From Gemmatimonadota bacterium (GTDB taxonomy: Bacteria > Gemmatimonadota > Gemmatimonadetes > Longimicrobiales > Gaopeijiaceae), in the NCBI GenBank assembly GCA_022560615.1, contig JADFSR010000017.1:25906-89905 (forward strand): DNA of 64,000 bases. The letters are read 5' to 3'. Of this stretch, positions 1 to 8,039 are shown in pieces. The position numbers and the translations under genes were made by a program. The number at the start of each line of letters is the position of its first letter. The stretch's first letter is position 1. The notes beneath the pieces were generated by a model, which did no database searches, was not told the DNA's origin, and saw nothing but the letters and a program-made list of their open reading frames with translations.

Positions 1-77
1 GACTCACACACTTGACCTCACGGGGCGCGGCGTCGCCGACCTCGGTGATCGAGGCACACAGGACGGGAGATACGACG

Positions 78-809
78 ATGGCTGGAGATCATCCGCTGAT
101 TTACATGGAGGGCCTGAGCAAGGTCTTCTACACGGAGGAAGTGGAGACGCACGCGCTGTCGAACATCAACCTGTCGATCGCGACGGGTGAGTTCGTATCG
201 ATTGCCGGGCCTTCGGGCTGCGGCAAGACGACGCTGCTGTCGATTCTGGGGCTGTTGGACAGCCCGACGAGCGGCAATTACCTGCTGGACAACACGCCGG
301 TGGAGGAGCTGACGTCGAGCCAGCGGGCGAAGATCCGCAACCAGGCGATCGGGTTCATCTTCCAGGCGTTCAACCTGATCGGTGACCTGACGGTATACGA
401 GAACGTGGAGCTGCCGTTGACGTACCGCGGCATGCCGGGGGCGGAACGCAAGGAGCGGGTGCAGACGTCTCTGGAGCGCGTGGGCATGGCGCACCGGATG
501 GGCCACTACCCGAGCCAGCTGTCGGGTGGTCAGCAACAGCGTGTGGCTGTTGCGAGAGCGATCGTGGGCAAGCCGCTTATCTTACTGGCGGACGAGCCGA
601 CGGGTAACCTGGACTCGAAGAACGGGAACGCGGTCATGGAGCTGATGCTGGAGCTCCATGCCGAGGGAGCGACGATCTGCATGGTGACGCACGATCCGCG
701 CTACGCACACATGGCCGACCGGTCCGTCCATCTGTTCGATGGGCAGGTCGTCAGCGAGGACCGGGCTCAGAAGCATGCCCTGGAAGAGGCAGGCTTCGAC
801 ATCGCCTAG
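78..809 (+). CDS. ABC transporter ATP-binding protein, LolD/MacB type
   Basis: This 243-residue ATPase would power an export or lipoprotein-release permease at the inner membrane. Walker A (GPSGCGKT), the Q-loop (FQAFNL), the signature LSGGQQQR, Walker B with D-loop (LLADEPTGNLD) and the H-loop (VTHD) are all intact, and length and motif spacing fit the LolD/MacB group. The ATG at 78 is chosen because GGGAGA sits 7 bases upstream; an in-frame ATG at 12 lacks a site. The permease that normally follows is absent: downstream sequence is degenerate. A partner, if any, lies left of the window. Confidence 0.93.
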   Translation: MAGDHPLIYMEGLSKVFYTEEVETHALSNINLSIATGEFVSIAGPSGCGKTTLLSILGLLDSPTSGNYLLDNTPVEELTSSQRAKIRNQAIGFIFQAFNLIGDLTVYENVELPLTYRGMPGAERKERVQTSLERVGMAHRMGHYPSQLSGGQQQRVAVARAIVGKPLILLADEPTGNLDSKNGNAVMELMLELHAEGATICMVTHDPRYAHMADRSVHLFDGQVVSEDRAQKHALEEAGFDIA

Positions 810-849
810 GTGGCAGGTCAGACACGAGCGTGTGGCACTGGATGCAGCG

Positions 850-972
850 CTCCCACAGGTCCGAATCAACCTCGGCCCGCCGCACGTCGCGAAGCTCCGC
901 TGGCATGCCGTTCGTGTACCACTCCACCCAGGCGCGGGTCAGTGCGGGAGCGATTTCCTGAAGTCCCCTCAT
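850..972 (-). pseudogene. N-terminal remnant of a membrane-protein-like gene
   Basis: On the minus strand an ATG at 972 opens a frame of 41 residues whose core reads WVEWYTNGMPAELRD followed by RRAEVDSDLWE. This resembles, from memory, the conserved N-terminus of small multi-pass proteins of unknown function found in Actinobacteria and Gemmatimonadota. The similarity stops at DLWE, next to the end of the ABC ATPase gene, and no membrane segments follow. I read it as a gene cut off after its first exposed segment. The surrounding 332 bases (810-1141) contain nothing else recognisable apart from the higBA operator. Confidence 0.4.
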
Positions 973-1101
973 GATTGCGTTCCAGGAGCTTCCTTGAGCG
1001 CGCGCAGCTTTGCAACGGACTGCTGTTGGGCGCGCGCACGCACTTGGGGTGGCGACGAGCGGGTAGGCCCCAAAGACGGCTAGGTTCATCCCATGACACG
1101 A

Positions 1102-1118
1102 TTAACGTATATCGTTAA
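1102..1118. promoter_or_regulatory. Palindromic operator upstream of higBA
   Basis: TTAACG-TATAT-CGTTAA is a perfect 6-bp inverted repeat with a 5-bp AT spacer, 23 bases before the higB start. It lies where HigA-type antitoxins autorepress their own promoters. A ribosome binding site (GGGAGA, 1128-1133) follows. Function is inferred from position. Confidence 0.6.
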
Positions 1119-1141
1119 CGTTAGTCAGGGAGATTGACAAG

Positions 1142-1438
1142 ATGCTCGTCTCGTTCAAAAAGAAGGCTACTCGGGAAATCGCAGACGGCGAGAATACCAA
1201 GACTTCCCGCAAGGTACTGCCGGTCGAGCTGCACAGGATCGCTTGCCGCAAGGTCAACATCTTGGACTTCGCGCCTACGCTCGGCTCGCTGGCGAAGGTT
1301 CTGTCCAACCGCCTGGAAAAGCTGCACGGCAATCGGAAGGGCCAGCACAGCATCAGGATCAACAGTCAGTACCGGAGTTGCTTCCGTTGGACCGACGCCG
1401 GTCCTGCCGACGTGGAGGTGGTCGATTACCACGACTGA
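1142..1438 (+). CDS. higB: HigB-family (RelE superfamily) toxin
   Basis: A 98-residue toxin-like protein. Members of the family are ribosome-dependent mRNA interferases. The family's conserved central run is visible as LHGNRKGQHSIRIN, then the YRSCFRW strand and a C-terminal VEVVDYHD close to the usual DYH ending. Length is typical. GGGAGA lies 8 bases before the ATG, and the palindrome at 1102-1118 sits upstream. The antitoxin gene follows in the same direction after 59 bases, giving the toxin-first order that defines higBA loci. Confidence 0.85.
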   Translation: MLVSFKKKATREIADGENTKTSRKVLPVELHRIACRKVNILDFAPTLGSLAKVLSNRLEKLHGNRKGQHSIRINSQYRSCFRWTDAGPADVEVVDYHD

Positions 1439-1497
1439 TCGGGGCACGACATTCGAAAGGGCCTCCCCAAGGGGGGCCGCAGAAAGGGGGAACGAAG

Positions 1498-1809
1498 ATG
1501 GCCTGGGTACGAAAGATACGCCCGACACCTGCAGGGGAGATCCTTCTCGAGGACTTCCTGAAGCCGCTCGGGATGAAGCAGGCGGAGCTCGCCGACCTGA
1601 TAGGTGTGTCGAGGGTGAGGGTCAATGAGCTGGTGAAGGGAAAGCGGGGTGTGACGCCGGACACCGCCCTACGGCTTGGCAAGTTGTTCAACATCGAGCC
1701 CGAGTTCTGGCTGAACATCCAGCAGGCTCAGGACCTCTGGGAAACGGGCCGGGACATGAAGGTGAAGCGGGCGCTGGAGAAGATCACGACGGTCGCTGTG
1801 GCGACCTAG
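1498..1809 (+). CDS. higA: HigA-family XRE antitoxin
   Basis: A 103-residue helix-turn-helix antitoxin and autorepressor, expected to neutralise HigB and bind the upstream palindrome. The N-terminus (RPTPAGEILLEDFLKPLG) and the HTH (KQAELADLIGVSRVRVNELV, then GVTPDTALRLGKLF) match the HigA pattern, followed by the typical PEFWLNIQQAQDLWE helix. The ATG at 1498 is preferred over an open extension upstream because AGGGGG sits 6-8 bases before it and the HigA signature starts there. No frame damage is seen, so the pair may be functional although the flanks are decayed. Confidence 0.88.
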   Translation: MAWVRKIRPTPAGEILLEDFLKPLGMKQAELADLIGVSRVRVNELVKGKRGVTPDTALRLGKLFNIEPEFWLNIQQAQDLWETGRDMKVKRALEKITTVAVAT

Positions 1810-2077
1810 GACGACGCGGTCACGCTCGATGACGTAGGGCTTCACTTCGGCCCCGGCTGCTCCGGCTCGTCCGTCACGTCATCACGCTGGCGTAGATGTC
1901 CCGCTGCCATGGTCGAGCGGGCGAGGCGCCCTTCCTCTACGTTGCTGGCCGAGCCCGTGCAAATATGGGCGCGTCTACCGCATCCCCGGAGGTGCGACCC
2001 GCCGCATGGTCGCCTGGCGTGAGTGAACCTCCTTTAAGACGAAGAGGTCCCACAGCAGAAAGCTGCGAAGCCTCAGT

Positions 2078-2160
2078 CGGGACGGCCGGATTCCGAACCG
2101 GCGACCCCCTGGATCGGCGCCAAGGTGGGGGATCGGTTAGTGCTTTCACCGGGCGACCCA
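2078..2160 (-). other. Degenerate tRNA-like patch in a gene-free stretch (1810-2203)
   Basis: Read on the minus strand, this segment contains a 5-bp T-arm-like stem (GCCGG/CCGGC) with loop TTCGGAAT, one base longer than a normal TTCGAAT loop. Before it are a 5-base variable region and a 5-bp anticodon-like stem (CTTGG/CCAGG) with a 7-base loop. Position 33 is G instead of U, the D-arm is displaced by about 9 bases and no acceptor stem closes. It is at best a tRNA relic. The rest of 1810-2203 shows nothing I recognise. Confidence 0.2.
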
Positions 2161-2299
2161 TCCTGGCCCTTCGCTCTAGCCCGCTCTAGCCCGGAGACTT
2201 GATCTACCGAGGGTTCGCTGGGCGTTCGACCCATCGGCTGTGCGCGTTGGAGTTCACGGACCCTCCCCTTCCTCGTTGCCTCGCTCTTCGTCGTCTTCG

Positions 2300-2581
2300 G
2301 ACGGATACGTAGTCGGTGGACATGCCACTGATGGGGGGAATTTCATCCGGCAGAAAGGGCTTCAGGACGAACGGAGCGTGTTCCTTGAGCACAGCCATCA
2401 CGTCTTCTACGGGATCGTCCGGTGTCCAGCAACCCGTCACACCCTGAACGAAGCCACCCGATCCTGTGTGAAAATCGACGAATAGTCCGATAGTGGGGTG
2501 ATCCGCGATAAAATCGCGCAACGATCGCGTTTCCACCTCGGAAAAAGCCTCTCCGCCCCAGTAGTTGGATAACTCCGCCAT
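2300..2581 (-). pseudogene. Internal fragment of an M14 zinc carboxypeptidase
   Basis: The minus-strand frame reads GGEAFSEVETRSLRDFIADH and then FVDFHTGSGGF. These are the M14 signature around the third zinc-ligand histidine (DFHT), preceded by the 'AFSE-E-T' helix. The first zinc motif (HxxE) and the C-terminal catalytic Glu are both missing, so no peptidase could be made. It is fused in frame to the ADOP fragment at its upstream side. After about position 2300 the frame turns into low-complexity Arg-rich sequence down to a stop at 2204. Confidence 0.6.
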
Positions 2582-2863
2582 GCGCGCGGCTCGGCCTACC
2601 GGCTGCTCCACCCCTTCGATCTCGATGGATCGCCGCGCGCCGATGCCGGCGCGCGGCAGTACGTTCGTCGGCTCGGTGGCACCAAGTCCTGGAAGTCCGG
2701 AAACGGCTTCCCGAGCCAGAGTGAAGAATTGCAGACGCGCGTCCACCTCCTCGTGGCCCGCGTCAGGCAGCGTGATCTGAACCGTGAGGATGTCCGCGCC
2801 GTCGAAGCCGAGCGGACGGATGCTCAGGTTGATAACGGATCGCGTGACCAGGCGCGACCTCCG
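2582..2863 (-). pseudogene. Internal fragment of an ADOP-type ABC permease
   Basis: Continuous with the M14 fragment but upstream of it on the minus strand, the frame (stop at 2864-2866) reads SVINLSIRPLGFDGADILTV, ITLPDAGHEE and RLQFFTLAREAVSGLPGL. This is the periplasmic-core pattern that follows a transmembrane helix in MacB/ADOP permeases: a Leu-rich turn, GFD, a strand ending in LP, then a helix ending in LPG. Compare the intact permease at 20503-22932, which has NMPPGFNPDGVITFTVSAPS and LAGVQKVG at the same place. No start, membrane segment or second half is present. Confidence 0.55.
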
Positions 2864-2967
2864 TCATCCGACCTGCCATCTCGTAGCGCCGAACCTGCTC
2901 CCTACCAACCGAGACCCAGATCAACGCCCGATTCAACGCGGCTGCGAAGCCTAGTCCTGTCCTAAAA

Positions 2968-4572
2968 CTAGGGCATTCCGCAAGTGCTCCGAAACCCTCG
3001 CTCGCAGGCGAGCGCGTACAATGCGTCCGAGTCTTGCTCGCGTAGCGGTCCCTTGCTGCCTCTCAATATGAGCGGCAGATCTCCAGGGAGGGGGCGGGCG
3101 CTCACGAACGTCTCGGTGCCGGTCGTCATCCGCTCCAGGTTCTCGCACGCCGTGGAGAACTCCAACGTGCACCCGCGGTTGAACGCACCCCCGATCTCGG
3201 ATCGGTCGTAATCGAGCGTCGCGAGCAGGATGCCCAGCTCGTTACAGGCCCAACCCGAATCCGCAGCCAGGCAGAGATTCTGCTCGAGCACCGCCAGGTG
3301 GTCACACGCGCGGGTGGACCCCTCCTCGCAGGTCTCTTGCCAGAAGGGCACCCATTGACCCCGGTGCTCGTCACCGACGCCCTTGGCGGCGCTGATCGCG
3401 ACGAACGCGCAGGCCCAGATCCCCACGATGGCAGCGCGCCGTTGTGCCGCGCTGAGCTTCTGGCCGAGCTTCGAGAAGTCCACAAGCTTGAATTTTCCCG
3501 CCACCGCGGCACGATCGATGACCTGGACCAGCAGGTTCAGGATGGGCACGGGCAGCAGCTTGTCGTAGAAGGCCGGTAAGTCCGCCATACGCAGAAGCGC
3601 GAACGTCGCCATGATACCGAGTCCGTACAGGACGCCGAAGACGATTCGGCCCGACTCGGTGCGTGGGGAGGTGGCCGGATCGGTGATCAGCAAGAGCATG
3701 CCGACGAAGACGGCGACCGGGATGTACGCGTCGAAGAAGAGGTAGGTGCCGGTCACGCCGAAGTATGCGAGGCCGTATACGTACGTCGTGACGAACGCCG
3801 CTATCGTCATCGTCGCGACGCCGAAGAGGAGCTGAACCGGTATCGAGACCAGAAAGAGTACCGTGTACACATTGGGGGCGTAAACCAACCACGAAGCGAT
3901 GTCCACACCCAGCGTTCGATCCGTCGTCCCGGTCAGGATCAGCACCGCCGAAAAGACGACGAGGCCGAACGAGGACGGGTTGAAGATGTGCGCCGAGCGC
4001 CCGTCCTTCTCCCATCGAATCAGCTCCTTGCCGAGGAACGCGAGCGCGACGATCCCGAACTGCCAGTAAAACCACTCCGGTCTGAACAGAATGAAGAGGT
4101 TGAAGCTACCCGTGATCGGGACGGGCCCCAAACCCAGCCCGTAGTGGTCGCGCCGGGACCAGGTCAGCAGAATATGGAACCCGTACGCGAAGAGTAGTTG
4201 GGCGAGGAGCAAAGGCCAGTAGACGCGGATCTCGGGGACGTACCATGCCCAGAAGGCGTAGATCACCACCTGTGTGCACGCCTGCACCCAGTGGTGCTTG
4301 AACAGCGTGACCTCCAGTAACAGCGTCCGACCCGAGCGTCTCGCCGCCACGTAGAGCATGACTGCCCACACCAGAAGCAAGCCCCCCGCACCCAGCATCG
4401 ATTGACTCACGACCCCCACCGGTCGCAGGAGAAGACCGAGTGCGAGGAGCCCGGCGATGAACGCGCCCGGCAACAACACGGCCTGTCCGGGCGAGAGGTG
4501 CCTCAAACCGGATGCCGCGGGCTTCATATGGTCCATGGCCATCGGTTTCTCGTACAGGGGCTTTTCGTTCAT
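2968..4572 (-). CDS. RnfD/NqrB-like membrane protein with C-terminal Cys-rich Sel1-like repeats
   Basis: A 534-residue integral membrane protein. Roughly residues 25-400 hold about ten hydrophobic segments. They also carry ITDPATSP, which matches the flavin-attachment region pattern (TDP-x-[TS]-S/A) of RnfD/NqrB-type redox subunits. The family also includes stand-alone relatives outside rnf operons, and no other rnf/nqr genes are nearby. From about residue 405 a soluble tail carries four Cys pairs spaced 7-8 residues apart (CEEGSTRAC, CLAADSGWAC, CTLEFSTAC, CERGFRSTC) with LG and LA residues between, like disulfide-stapled Sel1 repeats. The start at 4572 has no clear ribosome binding site; Met11 or Met16 are alternatives. 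Confidence 0.75.
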   Translation of the reverse strand: MNEKPLYEKPMAMDHMKPAASGLRHLSPGQAVLLPGAFIAGLLALGLLLRPVGVVSQSMLGAGGLLLVWAVMLYVAARRSGRTLLLEVTLFKHHWVQACTQVVIYAFWAWYVPEIRVYWPLLLAQLLFAYGFHILLTWSRRDHYGLGLGPVPITGSFNLFILFRPEWFYWQFGIVALAFLGKELIRWEKDGRSAHIFNPSSFGLVVFSAVLILTGTTDRTLGVDIASWLVYAPNVYTVLFLVSIPVQLLFGVATMTIAAFVTTYVYGLAYFGVTGTYLFFDAYIPVAVFVGMLLLITDPATSPRTESGRIVFGVLYGLGIMATFALLRMADLPAFYDKLLPVPILNLLVQVIDRAAVAGKFKLVDFSKLGQKLSAAQRRAAIVGIWACAFVAISAAKGVGDEHRGQWVPFWQETCEEGSTRACDHLAVLEQNLCLAADSGWACNELGILLATLDYDRSEIGGAFNRGCTLEFSTACENLERMTTGTETFVSARPLPGDLPLILRGSKGPLREQDSDALYALACERGFRSTCGMP

Positions 4573-5029
4573 GGTGCTTCAGGGAAGCCGCCGCCGTTCC
4601 TGTTGGACGGGACAGTCCCAACGCTCATCGAGTTGAATGGGGCTGTGGTAGGGACGGACCCAGCGGATTGCATGGCCGTCCAGAGGATTCCCGATTCTCC
4701 TGGGCACCGATGCCGGTGCCGCTGGCCGACTGGCCGGCTTGGGAGGGAAACCCGCGACGCGCGCCGGACTATCGTGTCGCTTCTGCGGGGGGATGCGTGC
4801 ACGGTAAGGGCTGGGCCTGCGGGGCACAACCCTCCGGGAGTGCCTCCATGGATTCGGCGCCGGTCTGAGCCTGAGGAGGCTCCGTGTTGAGCGACGGCGA
4901 AGATCACGCCCACGAAGTGGAACTCCGAGCCCCTTCCTCCGCGGCTTCCCTCGGGGGCGTGGCCAGCTGACGAGGGTCGAGATAGCTTGGCCCTTCCCCA
5001 GACGGATTCCACGCGCCGGGAGAGTCCAC
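4573..5029. other. Divergent intergenic region, nothing specific seen
   Basis: These 457 bases separate the divergent RnfD-like and M14 genes and must contain both promoters. I found no riboswitch, strong palindrome or small gene. GGGAGAG at 5019-5025 is the ribosome binding site for the M14 gene. Overlapping open frames here have no family-like content. Confidence 0.5.
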
Positions 5030-6616
5030 ATGTTCGCCGTTCGGAACACCCTTGCGCATTTCGTTCTCGTGTCTCTCGTCGTCGCACCTCCCCTGTCGGG
5101 GCAGGCGTTCAGCGACCTGCTCACCCGCGCGGAACGCACCGAGTTCCGGGAGACGAGCTCGTACGACGAGGTCATGGAGCTGTCCGAGCGGCTCGCTGAT
5201 CTGTCCCCCGACATGCATCTCACCTCCTTCGGATATACCAACGAGGGCCGGTCTTTGCCGCTGCTGGTCCTCGGGGCCTCGGACGCCAGCCCGGAAGCGG
5301 TGCTCGCGACGGGCAAGACTCGGGTCTATCTGCAGGGCAACATCCATGGCGGCGAGGCGTGTGGCAAAGAAGCTCTTCTCATGCTGCTCCGGCGGTTCGC
5401 GACGGGCGACTACCCGACGTGGACCGATGAACTGGTCCTGCTCGTTGCCCCGATCTACAACGCGGACGGGAACGAGCGCGTTTCGCTGAACAACCGTCCG
5501 CGCCAGCACGGTCCGATCGGCGGCATGGGACAGCGCCCCAACGCGCAAGGTCTCGACCTCAATCGCGACCACACGAAGCTCGATTCTCCCGAGGCCCGCT
5601 CTTTCGTCGCGATGTTGAACGCGTACGACCCTCATGTCGTGGTGGACCTGCATACCACCAACGGGACTCGGCACGCGTACTATCTGACGTACTCGCCCCC
5701 CTTGCACCCGAACACGCCCGCGTCGATCGACGCTTTGCTCCGCGATCGTTGGTTGCCCGAGTTGACCCGCCGCATCAAGGAGAAGCACGGCTGGGACTAC
5801 TACTACTACGGCAACACCGGGGGACGTGGTGGTGGTGGCGCCGCTTGGCGTACCTTCGACCACCGACCACGCTTCAACAACAACTATGTCGGGCTCAGGA
5901 ACCGCATCGCGATCCTCAGTGAGGCGTACGCGTATGCGAGCTTCGAGGACCGGGTTCGCGGCACGCTCTGGTTCGTCGAGGAGATCCTCGACTATGCCGA
6001 GCAGAACGCTTCCGAGATTCGCCAGATCGTGGAGGCCGCGGACCGTCTGCGCGTCGTGGGCATCGAGCTCGCGACTCGTGCGGAGGCGGAACGGTCTGCG
6101 GAGGAAGTGACGATCCTCATGGGCGAGGTCGAGGAGCAGCGCCATCCGTACACCGGCCGGGTCATCCTGCTGCGCAGAGATGTCGTGAATCCGACGCGCA
6201 TGTACGAGTACGGTACGTTCACGCCCACCGAGACATCGATCGCGCCCGAGGCCTACTACGTTCTACCGGACGCGGAGGCCGCGATCGAGCGTCTAGAGGC
6301 TCACGGCATCACGGTGGTGCGCTACGCGACCGAGCGCGAGTTGCCCGTCGAGCGGTTCCGAATCGACTCGACAACGGTTGCGGGCCGCGAGTTCCAGGGC
6401 CGGACCGAGCGCACCATCTACGGAGAGTGGGTCCCGACGGTGGAGACGCTTCCGGCGGGTACCGCGTACGTCTCAGTCGATCAGCCTCTGGGCCGCTTGG
6501 CGTTCACATTACTCGAGCCGCGCTCGGACGACGGTTTCGTCGCGTGGGCGATCCTCGATCAGCAGATCGAGCAGGGACTGTTCCCTGTCCTGAGGGTGGC
6601 GGCTCCGGGGATGTAG
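5030..6616 (+). CDS. Exported M14-family metallopeptidase
   Basis: A 528-residue zinc carboxypeptidase-like enzyme with a signal peptide ending about residue 25 (PPLSGQAF), so it probably acts in the periplasm or outside the cell. Zinc ligands are visible as H106-x-x-E109 (IHGGE) and H208 (VDLHTTNG). Substrate-binding ADGNER and DLNRD lie between them, and the likely catalytic Glu is E298 (ILSEAY). A Tyr/Gly-rich insertion (DYYYYGNTGGRGGGG) sits before the catalytic Glu. The remaining 220 residues form a C-terminal extension of unknown role. The substrate cannot be told from sequence; peptide or cell-wall peptide are both possible. A fragment of a related peptidase lies at 2300-2581. Confidence 0.9.
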   Translation: MFAVRNTLAHFVLVSLVVAPPLSGQAFSDLLTRAERTEFRETSSYDEVMELSERLADLSPDMHLTSFGYTNEGRSLPLLVLGASDASPEAVLATGKTRVYLQGNIHGGEACGKEALLMLLRRFATGDYPTWTDELVLLVAPIYNADGNERVSLNNRPRQHGPIGGMGQRPNAQGLDLNRDHTKLDSPEARSFVAMLNAYDPHVVVDLHTTNGTRHAYYLTYSPPLHPNTPASIDALLRDRWLPELTRRIKEKHGWDYYYYGNTGGRGGGGAAWRTFDHRPRFNNNYVGLRNRIAILSEAYAYASFEDRVRGTLWFVEEILDYAEQNASEIRQIVEAADRLRVVGIELATRAEAERSAEEVTILMGEVEEQRHPYTGRVILLRRDVVNPTRMYEYGTFTPTETSIAPEAYYVLPDAEAAIERLEAHGITVVRYATERELPVERFRIDSTTVAGREFQGRTERTIYGEWVPTVETLPAGTAYVSVDQPLGRLAFTLLEPRSDDGFVAWAILDQQIEQGLFPVLRVAAPGM

Positions 6617-6634
6617 CCTGGAAGGCTCAGCCTG

Positions 6635-7768
6635 CTACAGCTCGTCCACTCTCTGGAAGATCTGGACGTTGCGGTCCTCGAGGTGCTTGATCACGGAGTC
6701 GAAGCACTCGGCGTTGCGACCGACGACCTCCGGCGGAGCCACACCGGGTTCGGTCCACAGCCGTCGGGCGACGAGGCGCACCATGCCGGTACACGTGTAT
6801 CCGGTGGTGCGCGCCATCGACGACGTTTCCGTGTCCGTATTGTAGTAGTCGAGCAGGTTGTACGTGTGTCGAAGGGCGTGGTCGTCCTTCGCGCCCTCGA
6901 TCACGATGCGCATCACGGTCAGGTCGGGCTCGCCCTCTTCGTATTGCCACGCGCCGATGAGCAGGGCTTCCGTCACATCGCGCGGCCTCGCTTCGCCGGA
7001 TGCGACGAGGATATTCTCGGTGGAGAAGAATCCGGCCTGGCGAAGCATCTGCATTTTTTCGGCGTGGCCCGGGTATCGCATGGTCTTCTCGACCATCTCG
7101 GGCGTTTTGCACGTCTTGAGCAACGAGCGCAAACCGTCCGTGTTGAAGGCTTCCAGCGTGCCGAGCCCCGGGAATTCCACCAGCTCGACCTCAGAGAGCG
7201 CGGGTAACGTGATCTCGACCCCTTGGCGACGCAGGCGGGCGGGCCGCGTGTAGATCTGAATCACGTCCCCGGGGCTGAACGGGGCCTTGTACTCCCACGG
7301 CCACGCCCGCTCGACGGGGAGTCCCCCGACGAGACAGCGGTAGCTGTAGGTCTCGTCGAGGTGCTCTTCGAGTCGGCCCAAGATCATGTTGCTCAGCCCG
7401 GGTGCGACACCGCAGTCCACGAGGCACGGGACGCCTGCCTCCTTCGCGAGATCGTCCAGGCCGAATGCGTCTTCTCGGAAGAAGGAGATATCCACTACAG
7501 GGTGTCCTTCCTGAAGGACACGCTCGACCGTCGCATAGCCCATGAAGCCGGGCACCGCACTCACGACGAGGTCGGCGTCCGCGACCGCCTGCGACACCGT
7601 TTTCGGGTCCGACAGGTCCGCGACGACACCGTCGGCCCCGTACTCCGTCAGGCGTTCGACCGCGACCGGGTCGACATCGACGACGAGTACCGAAAAGTCT
7701 TCTTCTGCGGCCAGATCACGCACGATCGCGTTTCCGACTCGTCCGCCGCCCAGTACCACGATCTTCAC
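6635..7768 (-). CDS. Saccharopine dehydrogenase-like oxidoreductase
   Basis: A 377-residue NAD(P)-dependent enzyme of the saccharopine dehydrogenase / lysine 6-dehydrogenase superfamily. A Rossmann dinucleotide motif opens the protein (VVLGGGRVGNAIVRDL). An acidic residue follows at the end of strand two (VVDVD), and the second family motif is CLVDCGVAPGLSNM. The C-terminal domain includes the conserved TGYTCTGM region. The GTG start at 7768 is preceded by GGAGG. It runs convergent with the M14 gene (18 bases apart). The usual role would be amino-acid metabolism in the cytoplasm, but the exact substrate is not decidable. Confidence 0.85.
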   Translation of the reverse strand: MKIVVLGGGRVGNAIVRDLAAEEDFSVLVVDVDPVAVERLTEYGADGVVADLSDPKTVSQAVADADLVVSAVPGFMGYATVERVLQEGHPVVDISFFREDAFGLDDLAKEAGVPCLVDCGVAPGLSNMILGRLEEHLDETYSYRCLVGGLPVERAWPWEYKAPFSPGDVIQIYTRPARLRRQGVEITLPALSEVELVEFPGLGTLEAFNTDGLRSLLKTCKTPEMVEKTMRYPGHAEKMQMLRQAGFFSTENILVASGEARPRDVTEALLIGAWQYEEGEPDLTVMRIVIEGAKDDHALRHTYNLLDYYNTDTETSSMARTTGYTCTGMVRLVARRLWTEPGVAPPEVVGRNAECFDSVIKHLEDRNVQIFQRVDEL

Positions 7769-7955
7769 GGTCGTTCCTCCACGGCAGCCCGTGGTAGAAG
7801 TACAGCGGGCCGCGTTACGGTGCCACGGCCCCAGATCCTAGGCGGAGCTTCGAAGGCATAGCCGTCGCTACGTCGAGGAGCTCCAACGACGGAGATGGGG
7901 CCGTGCCACCGTAACCCACGAACCGGTAAGTATCGTCACACTCGGTGTCGGGCGC

Positions 7956-7980
7956 GACCACCGCTTCGCGGCGGTGCCCG
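7956..7980. repeat. REP-like hairpin, copy 1
   Basis: GACCACCGC-TTCG-CGGCGGTG followed by CCCG forms a GC-rich stem with a TTCG loop. It is nearly identical to copy 2 at 8013-8039, in the same orientation. Both lie inside the 353-bp element. Confidence 0.6.
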
Positions 7981-8012
7981 GTCGCGGCCCAATAGGTCGT
8001 CTCTCCTCCTCG

Positions 8013-8039
8013 GACCACCGCCTTCGGCGGCGGTGCCCG
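8013..8039. repeat. REP-like hairpin, copy 2
   Basis: GACCACCGCC-TTCG-GCGGCGGTG followed by CCCG is the second copy of the hairpin at 7956-7980, one base pair longer. Compact TTCG-capped palindromes in tandem are typical of REP/BIME sequences. No RAYT transposase is in the window. Confidence 0.6.

Noticed and set aside
1..77. End of an upstream gene before the ABC ATPase
   Set aside because: A stop at 13-15 could end a gene running in from the left, but four codons give no evidence.
2204..2299. Arg-rich end of the remnant frame as a separate small gene
   Set aside because: Low complexity, no start signal, and it merely continues the decayed M14 fragment frame.
4573..5029. Possible cobalamin-type riboswitch before the RnfD-like gene
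   Set aside because: A short GGTGCC...GGGAATCC run on the minus strand recalls one element, but the B12-box and other conserved parts are missing.
4904..6145. 413-residue minus-strand open frame
   Set aside because: It lies antisense to the M14 peptidase, has Arg/Val-rich composition without any family motif and is a shadow of GC-rich codon bias.
7814..7915. Inner inverted repeat as an integron attC site
   Set aside because: GTTACGG...CCGTAAC has the core-like ends in the wrong order for attC (which is RYYYAAC...GTTRRRY), and no integrase or cassette array is present.
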